64,000 nucleotides of DNA from JAPLJC01 sp052326585 (GTDB lineage Bacteria; Desulfobacterota; Desulfobaccia; Desulfobaccales; 0-14-0-80-60-11): positions 1-64,000 of the forward strand of contig JBKQLU010000038.1 of assembly GCA_052326585.1 (NCBI GenBank), read 5' to 3'. Positions 24,099-32,897 of the stretch are shown here, piece by piece. Position 1 is the stretch's first letter. Every line of letters begins with the position of its first letter. The notes beneath the pieces were generated by a model that saw only the letters and a list, made by a program, of their open reading frames with translations, did not search any database and had not been told where the DNA came from. Both the position numbers and the translations under genes were made by a program.

Positions 24099-25328
24099 AT
24101 GCCTAATGATCATCCCCGCGGTGAAAAGATCACTCCGGCCCCCGGGGGGGGGCTTAAGGTTCCCGAGCACCCCATAATTCTCTTTATCGCCGGGGACGGC
24201 ACCGGCCCTGATATCTGGCAGGCCACCCAGCCGGTGTTGGACGCCGCCGTGGCCAAGGCCTACGGCAGCCAGCGGCAAATCGTCTGGCAGGAGGTCCTGG
24301 CCGGGGAAAAGGCCTTCAAGCAGACCCGGAGCTATATGCCGGTGGAATCCCTTACCGCCATCCGGGAGTTCCGGGTGGCCCTCAAGGGGCCCCTCACCAC
24401 CCCCATCGGCGGCGGCTTCCGTTCCCTGAATGTCACCCTGCGCCAGGTCCTGGACCTGTATGCCTGCATCCGGCCGGTGCGCTATTACGCCGGGGTGCCC
24501 AGCCCCTTGAGAGAGCCGGGGCTGATTGACATGGTGATCTTCCGGGAAAACACCGAAGACGTCTACGCCGGGATCGAGTGGCCGGCTACCAGCCCCGAGG
24601 CCAGAAAAGTCATCGCCTTCCTTAACGCCGAGATGGGCTGCTCCCTGGACCCCACCGCGGCCATCGGCATCAAACCCATGACCGAGCGCTGCAGCAAGCG
24701 CCTGATTCGCAAGGCCCTCAATTACGCCCTGGAGCAGGGGCGGACCGCGGTCACCCTGATGCACAAGGGCAACATCATGAAGTATACCGAGGGCGCCTTC
24801 CAGAACTGGGGCTATGAGGTGGCGATGGAATACGGCGACAAGGTGACCACCGAGGCGGAGCTGGCCACGCGCTATCAGGGGGTCTTGCCTCCGGGCAGGG
24901 TGCTCCTCAACGACCGGATAGCCGACTCGCTCTTCCAGCAGGTGTTGCTGCGGCCCGCGGAGTACCAGGTGATCGCCACCCCGAACCTGAACGGCGACTA
25001 CCTTTCAGACTCCCTGGCGGCCCAGGTAGGGGGGTTGGGGATGGCCCCGGGGGCCAATGTCGGGGATAACTGCGCCATCTTCGAGGCCACCCACGGCAGC
25101 GCCCCCAAGTACGCCGGCCAGGATAAGGTCAATCCCGGCTCCCTCATCCTCTCCGGGGCCATGCTCCTGGAGTACCTGGGCTGGCAGGAGGCGGCCGGGC
25201 TTATCCACCAGGCCCTGCCCCGCACCCTGCAGGCGGGGCTGGCCACCTACGACCTGGCCCGGCTGCTGCCCGGCAGCAGGGAAGTCTCCTGCTCCGCCTT
25301 CGGCCAGGCGTTGATCGAGCACCTGTAA
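24099..25328 (+). CDS. icd: Isocitrate dehydrogenase (NADP-type)
   Basis: 409 residues from ATG 24099, with GGAGAGGGAAAG upstream; the frame is open further back but earlier sequence lacks protein-like composition. Motifs: FIAGDGTGPDIW at the N-terminus, the substrate-binding GGFRSLNVTLRQ with the regulatory Ser, FRENTEDVYAGIEW, NIMKYTEGAF and the metal/cofactor region FEATHGSAPKYAGQ. It oxidises isocitrate to 2-oxoglutarate. It is close to the E. coli Icd length and type. Stands alone. Confidence 0.94.
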   Translation: MPNDHPRGEKITPAPGGGLKVPEHPIILFIAGDGTGPDIWQATQPVLDAAVAKAYGSQRQIVWQEVLAGEKAFKQTRSYMPVESLTAIREFRVALKGPLTTPIGGGFRSLNVTLRQVLDLYACIRPVRYYAGVPSPLREPGLIDMVIFRENTEDVYAGIEWPATSPEARKVIAFLNAEMGCSLDPTAAIGIKPMTERCSKRLIRKALNYALEQGRTAVTLMHKGNIMKYTEGAFQNWGYEVAMEYGDKVTTEAELATRYQGVLPPGRVLLNDRIADSLFQQVLLRPAEYQVIATPNLNGDYLSDSLAAQVGGLGMAPGANVGDNCAIFEATHGSAPKYAGQDKVNPGSLILSGAMLLEYLGWQEAAGLIHQALPRTLQAGLATYDLARLLPGSREVSCSAFGQALIEHL

Positions 25329-25375
25329 GAAGGTTCCATTATCTTGCCGGAAGTGGGCCGTCTCCAAATTAGACC

Positions 25376-25406
25376 TAAAAAGGGCGCCGGGATCGTCCCG
25401 GCGCCC
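25376..25406 (-). terminator. Intrinsic terminator after the CBS-ACT gene
   Basis: Perfect 11-bp stem GGGCGCCGGGA / TCCCGGCGCCC with a 3-nt loop (25382-25406). On the minus strand it is followed by five T's (A-run 25377-25381). It serves the minus-strand gene ending at 25446; the stem may also slow readthrough from icd on the other strand. Confidence 0.85.
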
Positions 25407-25445
25407 CTACAGTTCTGCCGTTCTCCCGGTTAAGCCCCGCTCCGG

Positions 25446-26117
25446 CTACTCCCCGGCCCCTTGCCTCTCCCCGGTCACATAGAGGACTTCGAAGCGGGCC
25501 GCCAATTCCGCCTGGATGGCCGCCACCGCCTCGGGTGAGAGGTTCTTGACCCGGACATAGACCTCCCGCCGGTTTTCCCCGGGGCTGCAGTAGCAGCTCA
25601 GCAGGCTGAGCAGCCGCCCTCCCCGGGCTCGCATCAGGTCGGCCACCTCCTTCAAGACCCCGGGCCGGTCTTCCAGGCGCAGGGCGAACTGCACCCCGCC
25701 CTGAAGGCTGCCGCTGATATGGAGCAAGGCCCGCAGTATGTCCGACTGGGTGATGATACCGACCAGCGAGCCTCCGGCGTCCACCACCGGCAGCCCCGAG
25801 ACGGTGTGCGCCAGCATGATTTGTGCAGCCCCCTCCACCGTGTCGTCCTGGGAGACGGTGATCAGGTCGCGGCTCATGATCTCCTTTACCTGCAGCTCCG
25901 CCAGCAGGTAATACATCTCGTGCACGTCCAGGGTGGTGGCCTTGGAAGGGGAGGCCTCTTTCAGATCCCGGTCGGTGACCAGTCCCACCAGGCGGCCGGC
26001 GCGCATCACCGGCAGACGCCGGAAGTGATGCTCATTCATAATATGCATGGCCCGGATCATGGAAGTGTCGTCATTGATGGTTATGGGGTCCCGGGTCATC
26101 CAATCCTTGATCAGCAT
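25446..26117 (-). CDS. Tandem CBS domain plus ACT domain protein (AcuB-like)
   Basis: 223 residues. Two CBS repeats occupy about 1-60 (DWMTRDPITINDDTSMIRAMHIM) and 75-140 (IMSRDLITVSQDDTVEGAAQIM), forming an adenine-nucleotide-binding Bateman module. An ACT domain follows from about 145 (FALRLEDRPGVLKEVADLMRARG). The architecture matches AcuB-like regulatory proteins that sense nucleotide charge and an amino acid. It is a single gene with its own terminator. The regulated partner is unknown. Confidence 0.88.
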   Translation of the reverse strand: MLIKDWMTRDPITINDDTSMIRAMHIMNEHHFRRLPVMRAGRLVGLVTDRDLKEASPSKATTLDVHEMYYLLAELQVKEIMSRDLITVSQDDTVEGAAQIMLAHTVSGLPVVDAGGSLVGIITQSDILRALLHISGSLQGGVQFALRLEDRPGVLKEVADLMRARGGRLLSLLSCYCSPGENRREVYVRVKNLSPEAVAAIQAELAARFEVLYVTGERQGAGE

Positions 26118-26221
26118 GGGGCTGCTCCGTCGATTCTTAATTACCGGCGGCTACCACTGCTACCATTAAGCGCTTTCCTGCGAAATTCGCCTGGCGGCTT
26201 TCCCGGGTCATGCCGAGAAAA

Positions 26222-26244
26222 CGCAGGCTAAAGCCTGCGGCTAC
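26222..26244. repeat. Palindromic intergenic repeat CGCAGGCTAAAGCCTGCGGCTAC, copy B
   Basis: Exact match over 23 nt to the copy at 21951. It lies between the divergently placed start of the CBS-ACT gene and the end of plsY. Confidence 0.85.
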
Positions 26245-26341
26245 GTTTTAAAGACCACTGGCAACGATGCCCAGATGGCCAAGTCGCCTGCCTCCATAAG
26301 CTCTTTTAAGCAAAAAAAATAAAGGTAGCAAACGGCTTTTT

Positions 26342-26941
26342 CTAAAGCCGCGGTTCTTCGCCCCGGAAAAACCGCTGCAAATTGGCGCGGTGGCAGACCA
26401 GGATCAGCCCCGACAGGGCGCCGGCCAGGAGGAGATAGGCCTTGGAGCCGGAGAAGAGGCCCATGGCCACCGGCAGCAGCCAGGCGGCGATGAGTGCCGC
26501 GATGGACAGGACGCGGGTCCGGCTCAGGGCCAGCAGGTAGACCAGGACCAGGCTGAGCCCGGCCCAGGGGCAAAGGGCGGTCACCACTCCGAAGCTGGTG
26601 GCCACCCCTTTGCCCCCTTTAAAACCCAGGCCCAGGGGGAAGACATGCCCCAAAACCGCGGCCGCCCCCACCGCGGCCACCGCCGCGTCTTGCCAGGGCC
26701 CCAGGGGCGCCAGCCAGAGGCGGGCCAGGACCGTGGGCATGGCCCCCTTGAGGGCGTCCCCCAGCAGGGTGAGGCCGCCGGCCTGGCGGCCCAGCAGGCG
26801 ATAGAGATTGCCGGCGCCCAGGTTGCCGCTCCCCTGGCGGCGGGGATCCGGGCCCCCCAGGACCCGGGCCACCAGAAGCCCGGTGGGGATAGAGCCCAGC
26901 AGGTATGACAGCAGCAACAGCCCCGCAAAATACCTTGACAT
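26342..26941 (-). CDS. plsY: Acyl-phosphate:glycerol-3-phosphate acyltransferase PlsY
   Basis: 199 residues from ATG 26941 (MSRYFAGLLLLSYLLGSIPTG), chosen over the longer frame because PlsY begins with this helix. Five hydrophobic segments are visible. The conserved motifs are SIPTGLLVARVLGG with the following GSGNLGAGN (motif 1), FKGGKGVATSFG (motif 2) and the C-terminal HRANLQRFFRGEE (motif 3). It transfers an acyl group from acyl-phosphate to glycerol-3-phosphate, the first step of phospholipid synthesis, in the inner membrane. It works with PlsX, which is not in this window. Confidence 0.93.
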   Translation of the reverse strand: MSRYFAGLLLLSYLLGSIPTGLLVARVLGGPDPRRQGSGNLGAGNLYRLLGRQAGGLTLLGDALKGAMPTVLARLWLAPLGPWQDAAVAAVGAAAVLGHVFPLGLGFKGGKGVATSFGVVTALCPWAGLSLVLVYLLALSRTRVLSIAALIAAWLLPVAMGLFSGSKAYLLLAGALSGLILVCHRANLQRFFRGEEPRL

Positions 26942-27090
26942 GGCCCCCGCTCCCCGAAGCCCCGAAGCCGCCCCGCGGGGGCGGAGACCCGGGGCCGCCC
27001 CCGCCGCTCTCATATCCTTCCCGGCGCCCTAAGCCGCGGCAGCCCGGTTCAGGGTGGCCCCGCGGCGCCGGCCCCGCCAGGCTGGCCGCC

Positions 27091-28902
27091 TTATTCCGGC
27101 ACGACCTCCAGGACCCGGTCGCCGGCGTCGTCCCACACCGGGGTCTTGATCTTCAGCAGTTCGGCCCATCTCCGGAAGGCCCCCACGAAGACCACCACCA
27201 TGAGCATCATGATGACCATGGCCAGGGTCGCCAGAAGATACATCCCCTGGGGAAGATAGGTGCCCACCAGGAGCAGGTAGCCGGCATACATGGTGATGAA
27301 GGCCATGGCGATCCCGGGAACCGCGGTGATCCAGGCGTATTTGGCCTTGTTCATGCGGATGATCATGGTGGTCCCGATGATCAGGCCGCTGGCGGCCAGG
27401 AGCTGGTTGCACATGCCAAACAGCGGCCAGATAGTGCTAATACTGCCGGTAACCACCAGATAACCCCAGGAGGCCACGAAGATAGCGCTGGTGCTGACGA
27501 TACCGGGCCACCAGCCCCGCTCCAGGAACTTGGGGAAGGCCAAGCCGATCATTTCCTGGAGGAAGAAGCGGCCCACCCGGGTGCCGGTATCCACCGCGGT
27601 GAGGATGAAGACCGCCTCAAACATGATGGCGAAGTGATACCAGTAGGCCATCAAGCTCTTCATTATGGGAATGGAGGAAAAGATGTAAGCCATGCCTACG
27701 GCCAGGGAAACGGCGCCGCCGGGCCGGCCCTGGATCGTTTCTCCCACCCCGGCAGCCAGCGCCGGCAGGTGGGCCGTGGCCATGCCGAGTTTGGCAAAGG
27801 CGGCGGGAGCCGCGTTGATGGCGAAGTAATCGGCCGGCACCAGGACGCAGGCGGCCGTCAGGGCCATGATGGCAACCACGCCTTCCGTCAGCATGGCGCC
27901 GTAGCCTATGAACAGGACGTCCCGTTCATTGGGGATCATCTTGGGGGTGGTGCCGCTGCCGATAATGGCGTGGAAGCCGGATAAGGCCCCACAGGCGATA
28001 ATGATAAAGACGAAGGGGAAAACCGGCCCGGCAATTATCGGGCCGCCGCCGTGGACGAACTTGGTGATCGGCTCCATCAGGAGGGTAGGCCGGACAATGG
28101 CGATACCCAGAACCAGGGCCAGGATGGTGCCGATCTTCAGGTAAGTGGACAGGTAATCCCGGGGGCAGAGGAGCAGCCAGACCGGCAGCACCGAGGCCAC
28201 AAAGCCGTAAATAATGATAATAAAGGCAATCTGCGTTTTGTCCATGGTGAACAGGGCCTTCAGGGTGGGACTGGCCACCACATGAGGCCCGGCCAGGATT
28301 GCCAAGAACAGCAGAACCACGCCGATGATGCTGGTGCCCAGGACGTCGCCAGGCCGCCAGACATGCAGATAAACCCCCATGAGGAGGGCGATGGGAACGG
28401 TGGCAAGGACCGTGAAGGTCCCCCAGGGGCTGCTAAACATGGCGTTGACCACCGCAATGGACAGACCCGCCAGGGTGAGAATGAGGATGAAGAGGATGGC
28501 CACCGAGGCCACGTGGCCCACCGCGGTGCCGATTTCCCTCTCGGCGATCTTGCCCAGGCTCTGGGCCTTATGGCGCACCGAGGCGAAGAGCACCACCATG
28601 TCGTGCACCGCGCCGGCCACCACGCAGCCGACGATGATCCACAGGGCTCCCGGCAAATAGCCGAACTGGGCCGCCAACACCGGCCCCAACAGCGGCCCGG
28701 CGGCGGCGATGGCGGCGAAATGGTGGCCAAACAGGATAAACTTGTTGGTCTTGACATAATCGACGCCGTCGGCCATTTTCACGGCCGGGGTCAACCTCTC
28801 CGCCTTCAGCTCCAGGACCCGGTTGGCGATGAACAGGCCGTAAAACCTGTAGGCCAGGGCAAAGACGCACAATGCTACAAAGACCAGGGTCAAAGCATTC
28901 AT
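27091..28902 (-). CDS. cstA: Carbon starvation protein CstA (peptide/pyruvate transporter family)
   Basis: 603 residues with about 15-16 hydrophobic helices. Conserved CstA stretches include FGHHFAAIAAAGPLLGPVLAAQFG near residue 55 (quoted as FGHHFAAIAAAGPLLGP), GAVHDMVVLFASVRH near 95 and the central SGFHAIIGSGTTPKMI near 310. The family imports pyruvate or peptides when carbon is scarce. Length is shorter than E. coli CstA (701) but normal for the short form. A universal stress protein gene lies just upstream on the same strand, which fits a starvation response. Start ATG 28902 has GGAGGG upstream. Confidence 0.93.
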   Translation of the reverse strand: MNALTLVFVALCVFALAYRFYGLFIANRVLELKAERLTPAVKMADGVDYVKTNKFILFGHHFAAIAAAGPLLGPVLAAQFGYLPGALWIIVGCVVAGAVHDMVVLFASVRHKAQSLGKIAEREIGTAVGHVASVAILFILILTLAGLSIAVVNAMFSSPWGTFTVLATVPIALLMGVYLHVWRPGDVLGTSIIGVVLLFLAILAGPHVVASPTLKALFTMDKTQIAFIIIIYGFVASVLPVWLLLCPRDYLSTYLKIGTILALVLGIAIVRPTLLMEPITKFVHGGGPIIAGPVFPFVFIIIACGALSGFHAIIGSGTTPKMIPNERDVLFIGYGAMLTEGVVAIMALTAACVLVPADYFAINAAPAAFAKLGMATAHLPALAAGVGETIQGRPGGAVSLAVGMAYIFSSIPIMKSLMAYWYHFAIMFEAVFILTAVDTGTRVGRFFLQEMIGLAFPKFLERGWWPGIVSTSAIFVASWGYLVVTGSISTIWPLFGMCNQLLAASGLIIGTTMIIRMNKAKYAWITAVPGIAMAFITMYAGYLLLVGTYLPQGMYLLATLAMVIMMLMVVVFVGAFRRWAELLKIKTPVWDDAGDRVLEVVPE

Positions 28903-28963
28903 TCTTAGGCCCTCCCTTCTGCTGGTTTTGTCCTAAGTCCGGGTGTGGGCCCGGAGGTGCCGG

Positions 28964-29431
28964 TCACATGGAAAAATAATCGAGTTCACTCTTATGCTCC
29001 GGCAGTTTGGGCCCCAGGACCCGCAGCAGCAGCACCGGGACCGGGGAGTGGCCGACCACCCGGTGGGCCACGCTGCCCAGCAGCCAGGCGACCTCGCCGG
29101 CGCCGTGGCTGCCCAGGATGGTGAGGTCCATCTCGTGCCCGGCCGCATAGGCAATGATCTCCGGGGCCGGGTCGCCCTGTTTATAGACCCAGGTGGCCGT
29201 TAAATTTTTGGCCCGCAAGGCCGCGGTGGTTTCCTGGAGATACTTGACCGCCGGCAGATGGGCCTCCCCCTCGGTCTCCGGGGAAGACTCGGTGATCTCG
29301 CCCACCGCGGCGGAGCCCACCGTCAAGAGCACCAGTTGCGCCTTAAAGCAATTCGCCAAATCCTCGGCCTTGGGAAGCACCTTGCCTGCCAAATCCGAGC
29401 CGTCCAACGGAATCAGGATCTTGTTAAACAC
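28964..29431 (-). CDS. Universal stress protein (UspA family)
   Basis: 155 residues. It starts KILIPLDGSDLAGKVLPKAEDLA and ends with the nucleotide-binding LTILGSHGAGEVAWLLGSVAHRVVGHSPVPVLLLR, containing the G-x2-G-x(9)-G-(S/T)-like loop of ATP-binding Usp proteins, although one position reads GAGEVAWLLGSVA, so the Ser after the last Gly is retained. Cytoplasmic stress-response protein. It is 61 nt upstream of cstA on the same strand and may share its transcript. Confidence 0.88.
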   Translation of the reverse strand: MFNKILIPLDGSDLAGKVLPKAEDLANCFKAQLVLLTVGSAAVGEITESSPETEGEAHLPAVKYLQETTAALRAKNLTATWVYKQGDPAPEIIAYAAGHEMDLTILGSHGAGEVAWLLGSVAHRVVGHSPVPVLLLRVLGPKLPEHKSELDYFSM

Positions 29432-29710
29432 GCCAGGCCTCCTTCACTCTCTGATTCGGTTCTGCTCCGCACCGAATGGGCCTTCACCCTCTTGGCGAGG
29501 ACCGGCTCGCGCCGGGAAAGCCCTGGGCCCAGGGCTTTTTTCCTGCGGCCCCGCACCGGCGCCCGCCGGATACCGGACGACTTGTGCCTCCGGTTTTATG
29601 GAACCATATTACCACGATTTATTATTGATATGGGACAAAAAATAGGCCCGCAAACCGGCCTTCGGGGCCGGTCCGGGAAGATGTCCCCAAGCAGGGCCTG
29701 GGATAAAATT

Positions 29711-30024
29711 AGGCTTTAGCCTGCGGGTTTTGTTGGCAAACGCCTCAAGGGGGCGCAGGCCAAAGCCTGCGGCTACCAAGAATAAAGCTTCATCTCGTTA
29801 CCCAGTTGTACTTGGGAACGAGGCAAAGAAGCCAGGCTGGGCAACGAGAGGGAGCACAGGCGGGACGCCTATGCCGCCGCCCCAAGCGGAAATGGTGGGC
29901 AGTGCCCACCCTACAAACTCAAAGAGAAAGACAGTGAGCAGTGAGCGCTAAGCAGTGAGCAGTAGTGCGCCGCCAGGGGCGCTTTTTCTCGAAACCCGAA
30001 ACTCGAAACTCGAAACTCGAAACT
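29711..30024. repeat. Mosaic of six short intergenic repeat families
   Basis: Within the 600-nt gap between the Usp and rubrerythrin genes lie, in order: an inverted partial GCAGGCTAAAGCC unit (29711-29727), palindrome copy C (29754-29777), a CTCGTTxCCCA...TGGGAACGAG hairpin (29794-29822), ACAGGCGGGACGCCT (about 29857-29872), GGTGGGC-AGT-GCCCACC (29894-29910), GTGAGCA tandem units (29932-29964) and four CGAAACT units (29990-30024). No gene is present. Confidence 0.75.
29754..29777. repeat. Palindromic intergenic repeat, copy C (one mismatch)
   Basis: CGCAGGCCAAAGCCTGCGGCTACC differs from copies A and B at one loop base, so the hairpin is kept. Confidence 0.8.
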
Positions 30025-30035
30025 TTTTTCATAGC

Positions 30036-30608
30036 TCAAAGATAATTGGCGGCCAGCTCTTCGTAGTAAGCCCGGGGATGCTTGCAAGCAGGGCAGGTAT
30101 CCGGCGGATTTTTGCCCTTGACCACATAACCGCAATTGCGGCAGTGCCAGGTGACGGGTTCCTTCCGGTGAAACAGGGTATCGTCTGCCAGGCGCTGGGC
30201 CAGGGCCCGGTAGCGGGCTTCGTGGAATTTTTCCACCTTGGAGATTTCCCGGAAAGAGACGGCGATCTCCTTGAACCCCTCCCGCTCGGCCTCTTCGGCA
30301 AAATTCTGATACAGGGTGGTCCACTCAAAATTCTCGCCCGCAGCCGCAGCCTCCAAATTGCTCCGGGTATCCCCCAGGTGGAAGGGGTAGCCCGCGAAGA
30401 TTTCGGCGCTGCCCTCACCCAGGTGCTTATAAAAGACCTTGGCGTGCTCCTTTTCATTGTCCGCGGTCTCCTGGAAAATCGCGGCAATGTATTCGTATCC
30501 GGCCTTGCGGGCCTCACCGGCGTAAAAGCTGTAGCGGTTCCGGGCCTGGGATTCGCCGGCAAAGGCGATCAGTAAGTTCTTTTCCGTCTGGGAGTTCTGC
30601 AACTGCAT
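30036..30608 (-). CDS. Rubrerythrin
   Basis: 190 residues. The diiron four-helix domain has the ligand helices FAGESQARNRYSFYA, ADNEKEHAKVFYKH, FAEEAEREGFKEIA and ISKVEKFHEARYRAL, and the C-terminal rubredoxin-like knuckles are WHCRNCGYV and TCPACKHP. It reduces hydrogen peroxide in the cytoplasm of anaerobes, taking electrons through the FeS4 centre. AAGGAGG lies upstream of the ATG at 30608. It is a monocistronic gene in an oxidative-stress setting typical of strict anaerobes. Confidence 0.95.
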   Translation of the reverse strand: MQLQNSQTEKNLLIAFAGESQARNRYSFYAGEARKAGYEYIAAIFQETADNEKEHAKVFYKHLGEGSAEIFAGYPFHLGDTRSNLEAAAAGENFEWTTLYQNFAEEAEREGFKEIAVSFREISKVEKFHEARYRALAQRLADDTLFHRKEPVTWHCRNCGYVVKGKNPPDTCPACKHPRAYYEELAANYL

Positions 30609-30629
30609 GGAAAGACCTCCTTAGGGGAG

Positions 30630-30650
30630 CTGGCAGCCGGCGGCTGCCAG
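30630..30650 (-). promoter_or_regulatory. Hairpin in rubrerythrin leader
   Basis: CTGGCAGCC-GGC-GGCTGCCAG, a perfect 9-bp stem with 3-nt loop just upstream of the rubrerythrin ribosome-binding site. Further up, CTATAATCTAATAG (30693-30706) has weak dyad symmetry resembling a PerR/Fur-like box, too weak to assign. Confidence 0.4.
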
Positions 30651-30841
30651 CCAGGTAGGGTTACGCGCTGCGCCCCGAAATATTGCTGTTTACTATAATC
30701 TAATAGTGCGCCGGGTGCACTCTAGTAGAGGAACTCTTTCCCGTTCCCCAGCCCGGCTTGGGAAGATATTTTGCCGAACCGGTTAATCAAGCAGCCCGCC
30801 CTGGCGTTTGGCCCTTAGCTGATTGCCGCTAGCCCACAGAG

Positions 30842-32764
30842 TTATTGCTGCCAAATAATCCGGCCGCAGTCCTTCAGGTCGTAGCCCCCCAGGGTGGTGG
30901 CCGCCTCCCGAAATTGGGCCGAGCGGATAACCTCCAGCAGGACCTGGAAGCGGGGATCGGCAAAGGTGGTCTCCGGCACCACCAGGTCGTAGCGCTCCGG
31001 CCGCAACGGGATAAAGTCGAGCCCCAGCGCCCGGGCCGCCGCCAGAATCCCCAGTCCGGCGTCGGCGGTCCCGGAAAAGACATTCACCGCCACTGCCATG
31101 TGGGTGTATTCCTCCCGGTCGTAGCCCTCTATGGTGTCGGCCGCCAGGCCCTCCTCCTTTAGGAGAATATCGAGGAGCAGGCGGGTGCCGGCGCCCCTTT
31201 GCCGGTTGATGAAGCGCACCCCGGAGCGGGCCAGGTCCTTGAGGCCCAGGAGGTTTTTGGGGTTGCCCGGGGCCACCATCAGGCCCTGCTGGCGCCAGGT
31301 CAGATTGATGAGTCTCAGCGGCACTCCGGCGAGGTGCCGTTGGATGAAGGAGATGTTATAGGTGTGGCTCTCGGGGTCCAAGAGGTGGCAGCCGCCCAGG
31401 TGGGCCCGGCCCTGGCGCAGGGCCATCAGGCCCCCCAGGCTGCCGACGTGGCCGGAAGAGAGGCGCAGCCGCGCTGCGCGGCGGCGCAGCAGGGTGGCCA
31501 GGAGGTCCAGGGCGTTGTCGTGGCTCCCCAGGACCACCAGGGTGCCGTCGATCTCCTCGGGGGCCACCAGCAGCTCCGCGGCCACCGGGCGGTCTTCCTC
31601 CAGGCCTTCGCTCAGGGAGGGGATCGTCAGCAAGCCGTCGGCCCGCACCAGGGAAGTGATGGCGCCGGCGCCCCGGGGCAGGGGAGTGGCGATGACCCGG
31701 TCTCCCACCCGGCCCAGGGTCACCCGGATGAATTCGGTGAGGCCGGGCCTGGAAGGCAGGTTCTGGGCCGGCTGGACTGTGAGTACGGGCCGCATCTTAA
31801 GCCTTTTCCCGGCCATCCCGGCGATCAGGGGCGCGGCGAACTGCTCGAAGGAAAGGACTGCGGAAACCGGATAGCCGGGGTTGCCGATCACCGGTTTGTC
31901 CGCCACCACCCCCAGCAGGGTGGGCTTCCCCGGCATCATGGCCACCCCGTGCACCAGCACCTGGCCCAGGGCAGCCACCGCCTGGCAGGTGTAATCCTCG
32001 GTGCCCGCGGAAGAGCCGGCGTTGATGAGCACCAGGTCGGCGGCCGCCAGGGCTTTTTGTAAGGCGGTTATGAGCGTATCCAAGTCATCCGGGACGATGT
32101 CCTGAACCAGGGGGAGGCCACCGGCCTCCGCCACCAGACCGGAAAGGATGACCGAGTTGAATTCCGGCAGGCGGCCGGCGGCCGGTTCCTGCTCCAGGTC
32201 CGCGGCCGCCACCAGTTCGCTGCCGGTGGGGATGATGGCCACCCGGGGCCGGCGGCGCACCTGGACCCGGAGCACCCCGGCGGCCAGCAGGGACCCCTGG
32301 GCCCAGGGGGTGATTTCTGAGCCTTCCGCCAGGACCATTTCACCCCTGACCAGATCTTCGCCCACCCGGCGGACGTGCTGCCAGGGGAAGACCGGGGCCT
32401 CCACCACGATGGGGTCGGCCTCGGGGTCGGGAATCTGCTCCACCATGATCACCGCGTCGGTCCCCGGCGGCATCAGGTGGCCGGTATTGACTGGAAATGC
32501 CTCCCGGTCCAGGTGCAAACGCCCGGGGTTCTCCGGGGTGGCCCCGAAGGTAGCCGCGGCCGGCACGGCAAAGCCATCCATGGCCGCCTGGTGCGCCGCG
32601 GGGCTGGAGCGCCGCGCCATCACCGGGGCCGCGGTCACCCGGCCGGCAGCCTCCAGCGTGGGGATTTCCTCCACACCTACCCGGGCTTGGGGAGCGAACC
32701 GGGCAAACCAGAGCTCCCGGGCCTCTTCCAGGGACTGCATCCGCAAATAGATACGGCGTTTCAT
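30842..32764 (-). CDS. moeA: MoeA-type molybdopterin molybdotransferase fused to a periplasmic-binding-protein-like domain
   Basis: 640 residues. Residues about 1-410 are a complete MoeA: the N-terminal domain with SSPAAHQAAMDGFAVPA, the catalytic domain with IIPTGSELV and the NAGSSAGTEDYT loop, GVAMMPGKPTLLGVV and NPGYPVSAVLSFEQF. MoeA inserts molybdate into adenylated molybdopterin. Residues about 415-640 form a PBP-like-2/LysR-substrate-type domain (LSSGHVGSLGGLMALRQGRAHLGG, INRQRGAGTRLLLDILL, ADAGLGILAAARALGLDFIPL) that in related proteins is thought to bind an oxyanion. A LysR-type regulator gene lies 133 nt upstream on the same strand. The fusion occurs in archaea and some anaerobes. 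Confidence 0.9.
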   Translation of the reverse strand: MKRRIYLRMQSLEEARELWFARFAPQARVGVEEIPTLEAAGRVTAAPVMARRSSPAAHQAAMDGFAVPAAATFGATPENPGRLHLDREAFPVNTGHLMPPGTDAVIMVEQIPDPEADPIVVEAPVFPWQHVRRVGEDLVRGEMVLAEGSEITPWAQGSLLAAGVLRVQVRRRPRVAIIPTGSELVAAADLEQEPAAGRLPEFNSVILSGLVAEAGGLPLVQDIVPDDLDTLITALQKALAAADLVLINAGSSAGTEDYTCQAVAALGQVLVHGVAMMPGKPTLLGVVADKPVIGNPGYPVSAVLSFEQFAAPLIAGMAGKRLKMRPVLTVQPAQNLPSRPGLTEFIRVTLGRVGDRVIATPLPRGAGAITSLVRADGLLTIPSLSEGLEEDRPVAAELLVAPEEIDGTLVVLGSHDNALDLLATLLRRRAARLRLSSGHVGSLGGLMALRQGRAHLGGCHLLDPESHTYNISFIQRHLAGVPLRLINLTWRQQGLMVAPGNPKNLLGLKDLARSGVRFINRQRGAGTRLLLDILLKEEGLAADTIEGYDREEYTHMAVAVNVFSGTADAGLGILAAARALGLDFIPLRPERYDLVVPETTFADPRFQVLLEVIRSAQFREAATTLGGYDLKDCGRIIWQQ

Positions 32765-32897
32765 AAGCTTTCCGCTCTCAGCTCTCAGGAGCAGGTTTTA
32801 TCCTTCATGGCAGCAGTCGGCTAAAAAACTATTGGAGTCGACTGCCTTCTAAATGTGGGACGCTGCTTATGGAGATAGAGGCTAACACACCGATTTT

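Noticed and set aside
27000..28908. Long + strand ORFs opposite cstA
   Set aside because: His/Asp/Gly-rich shadow frames caused by high GC; cstA on the minus strand fully explains the region.
30693..30706. PerR/Fur box before rubrerythrin
   Set aside because: The dyad CTAT-n6-ATAG is too short and imperfect to call; noted only in the leader hairpin entry.
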